Assembly: GCA_017995875.1 (NCBI GenBank)
Contig: JAGOIB010000073.1
Coordinates: 1,889 to 10,114, forward strand
Length of the DNA stretch: 8,226 bases
Source: Saprospiraceae bacterium
GTDB lineage: Bacteria > Bacteroidota > Bacteroidia > Chitinophagales > Saprospiraceae
Direction: 5' to 3'
Positions 6,337 to 8,226 of this stretch are shown in pieces. The translations under genes were made by a program, and so were the position numbers. How positions within the stretch are numbered: position 1 is the stretch's first letter; every line of letters begins with the position of its first letter. The notes beneath the pieces are model-generated. The model saw only the letters and a list, made by a program, of their open reading frames with translations, was not told where the DNA came from and did not search any database.

Positions 6337-6379
6337 TTTAGTCCGGAATGATCGAAATAAGGTGTTAATCCGGTCTAAA
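6337..6379. promoter_or_regulatory. 10-bp dyad upstream of the bat promoter candidate
   Basis: TTTAGtCCGG (6337-6346) and CCGGtCTAAA (6370-6379) are inverted copies with one T-T mismatch, separated by 23 nt. The right arm ends 27 nt before the TATTTTTG box at 6407. It could be an operator pair or an RNA stem with a large loop. Confidence 0.35.
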
Positions 6380-6406
6380 TAGCAAGATCACTGTATCCCG
6401 AGTGAC

Positions 6407-6414
6407 TATTTTTG
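6407..6414 (+). promoter_or_regulatory. Candidate -7 box for the bat genes
   Basis: TATTTTTG matches TAnnTTTG exactly and lies 141 nt upstream of the preferred batB start. No TTG or TTTG box is found at the usual 17-23 bp upstream, so support is partial. It is the only plus-strand match I found in the divergent region. Confidence 0.4.
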
Positions 6415-6554
6415 TTACCATTGACAGGCGCTATCTATGTCTCGTAAGGCTAAATTCGAATTGAATATGATTTCCACTGACCTTCACAAGTCAATGAATG
6501 GCAAATGTTGCCCCATTCAGTTCATCTGCTTACCTTTTAAATCAAACCATCCTC

Positions 6555-7552
6555 ATGTTTAGGTTTGAACATCCAGGTCTTTTTTGGGCTGCGCTCATAC
6601 CTGTCTTGCTGGTAGGGTTGTATTATGTACGTAAATACCTTGTCCTCAGGGACTGGTCAGGATGGGGAGCGGAAACCTCCAACCAAAAAGTCTTTGCGAC
6701 GCTGCCTGCTAAGCCCCGATGGCTTTGGTTAGGGATACTGGCAGCAATGCTTCTGGTTATTGCCTTTGTAAATCCACAGTGGGGCTATAAAACCGTTGCG
6801 GTTGAAACGAAAACGGCAGACATCTATATCCTGATGGATATTTCCAATAGTATGCTGGCAGAGGATGTAGCTCCCAGCCGTCTTGAGCGGGCCAAACGCT
6901 TTGCCCTCGATTTGTCTACAGCTTTCAGGACGGACAAAGTTGGCCTGATACTTTTTGCCGGGAATGCCTACATGCAGAGCCCACTAACTACTGACTGGCA
7001 TGCCATCCAGTTATACCTGAGCGCAGCGGGTCCCGATCAGGCCGGCACACAAGGGACTGCCATTGGCGATGCGGTGCGTCTGGCGTTGAAGCCCAAAGAT
7101 AAAGGAGTAACCGCCGGTCACGGAGCACTCATCATCCTGACGGATGGGGAAGATCATGACAGCGATGCACCATCGGCTGTAGCTTCAGCAAATGATGCGG
7201 GTTGGATCACCTATATCGTTGGGATCGGAACTGAAACAGGTGCCACGATACCTATGTCTATTGATGGCATCAAGGATGTGAAGCGCGACGAAACCGGTCA
7301 GCCGGTAAAGACAGCGTTAAACCGGCCATTGATGACAGAACTGGCTCAAAAGGGTCAGGGAAAATATTATGATTTGAGTGAAGGAAATGCGATCATCGAT
7401 AATCTGAAAAAAGAGTTGGCCGGCCTGGAACGCAATCAACTGGAAAAGCGATCGTTTTCTGAACACAGAAGTTATTTTCAATGGTTCTTATTGCCAGCCG
7501 TATTGCTGATGTTGATACTTACTGTTGTTAACTATAAATATGATGTTGTCTG

Positions 7553-7553
<1 letters not shown>
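6555..7553 (+). CDS. batB: BatB-like von Willebrand factor type A membrane protein
   Basis: This 332-residue inner-membrane protein has a VWA domain facing the periplasm. It opens with MFRFEHP, the usual start of this family, then hydrophobic helices at about 9-27 and 55-73, the VWA domain at about 88-290 and a final helix at about 309-327. The metal-ion-dependent adhesion site is complete: DISNS (D95, S97, S99), T168 in GTAIGDA and D197 in LTDGED. An ATG at 6498 would add 19 residues, but MFRFEHP at 6555 fits the family better. The stop overlaps the start of the next gene as TGATG, and that gene is BatC-like. The Bat (Bacteroides aerotolerance) operon usually has batA and batB side by side after moxR; here only one VWA gene precedes batC and nothing related lies upstream within 600 bp. 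The metal-site chemistry is family knowledge; the exact cellular role is uncertain. Confidence 0.88.

Positions 7554-8226
<673 letters not shown>

Larger units (their letters stand above)
5944..6554. other. Divergent intergenic region between exbB and batB
   Basis: About 610 bp separate the exbB start and the preferred batB start. Short open frames exist but show no signal, motif or convincing start. The region carries a minus-strand -7 box (6031-6038) within a 12-bp palindrome AAAAATATTTTT (6032-6043), a plus-strand -7 box (6407-6414), an 8-bp inverted pair TCATAGGG/CCCTATGA (6250-6257, 6309-6316), the palindrome TCACGTGA (6319-6326) and a 10-bp dyad (6337-6379). The stretch 6060-6240 shows no recognisable feature. 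It may be regulatory, may hold an untranslated RNA, or may include a decayed gene. Confidence 0.6.

Noticed and set aside
6437..6562. 41-codon plus-strand frame starting MSRKAKFE that overlaps the batB start
   Set aside because: Low-information peptide without recognisable features. The overlap with ATG 6555 could suggest a leader peptide, but nothing else supports it.

Overview
The window looks like chromosomal DNA of a Bacteroidota bacterium, most likely a Chitinophagaceae/Sphingobacteriia-type organism. The grounds are: a Bacteroidota-style TonB with its conserved N-terminal cytoplasmic motif, a run of exbB-exbD-exbD-tonB, a Bat (Bacteroides aerotolerance) locus, signal peptides ending in xAQ/xSQ, almost no Shine-Dalgarno sequences, and TAnnTTTG-type -7 promoter boxes. 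No mobile element, CRISPR array, tRNA or rRNA was seen.

Minus strand, 5943 down to 69, read in the direction of transcription: exbB (proton channel), two different exbD genes, tonB, a 59-residue two-helix membrane protein starting 3 nt after the tonB stop, then a 164-nt gap, a PstS-like substrate-binding lipoprotein and a secreted TPR protein. The first five genes form a tight unit (gaps of 30, 31, 56 and 3 nt) that makes an inner-membrane energy transducer for TonB-dependent outer-membrane import. The gap before the PstS-like gene holds a hairpin and four TTAA motifs spaced 11, 10 and 11 bp apart, a layout like PhoB/PhoP-type phosphate-regulator sites. The last two genes may therefore have their own, possibly phosphate-responsive, control. 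No ABC permease or ATPase genes (pstC/A/B) are present.

The divergent region 5944-6554 (about 610 bp) has no convincing gene. It carries a good -7 box for exbB, a -7 box for the rightward genes and several inverted repeats.

Plus strand, 6555 to the right edge: a BatB-like von Willebrand A membrane protein with an intact MIDAS, then a BatC-like TPR protein whose start overlaps the batB stop (TGATG) and which runs off the window. BatC carries a 12-glutamine tract and a long Q/K/D/E-rich linker. No batA or moxR lies immediately upstream. The left edge of the window is a run of ten phased heptamers abutting the TPR gene stop.

The best candidates for something new are the helically phased TTAA array in front of the PstS-like gene, the tiny membrane protein coupled to tonB, and the joint arrangement of TonB machinery with a PstS-like lipoprotein and a TPR protein.
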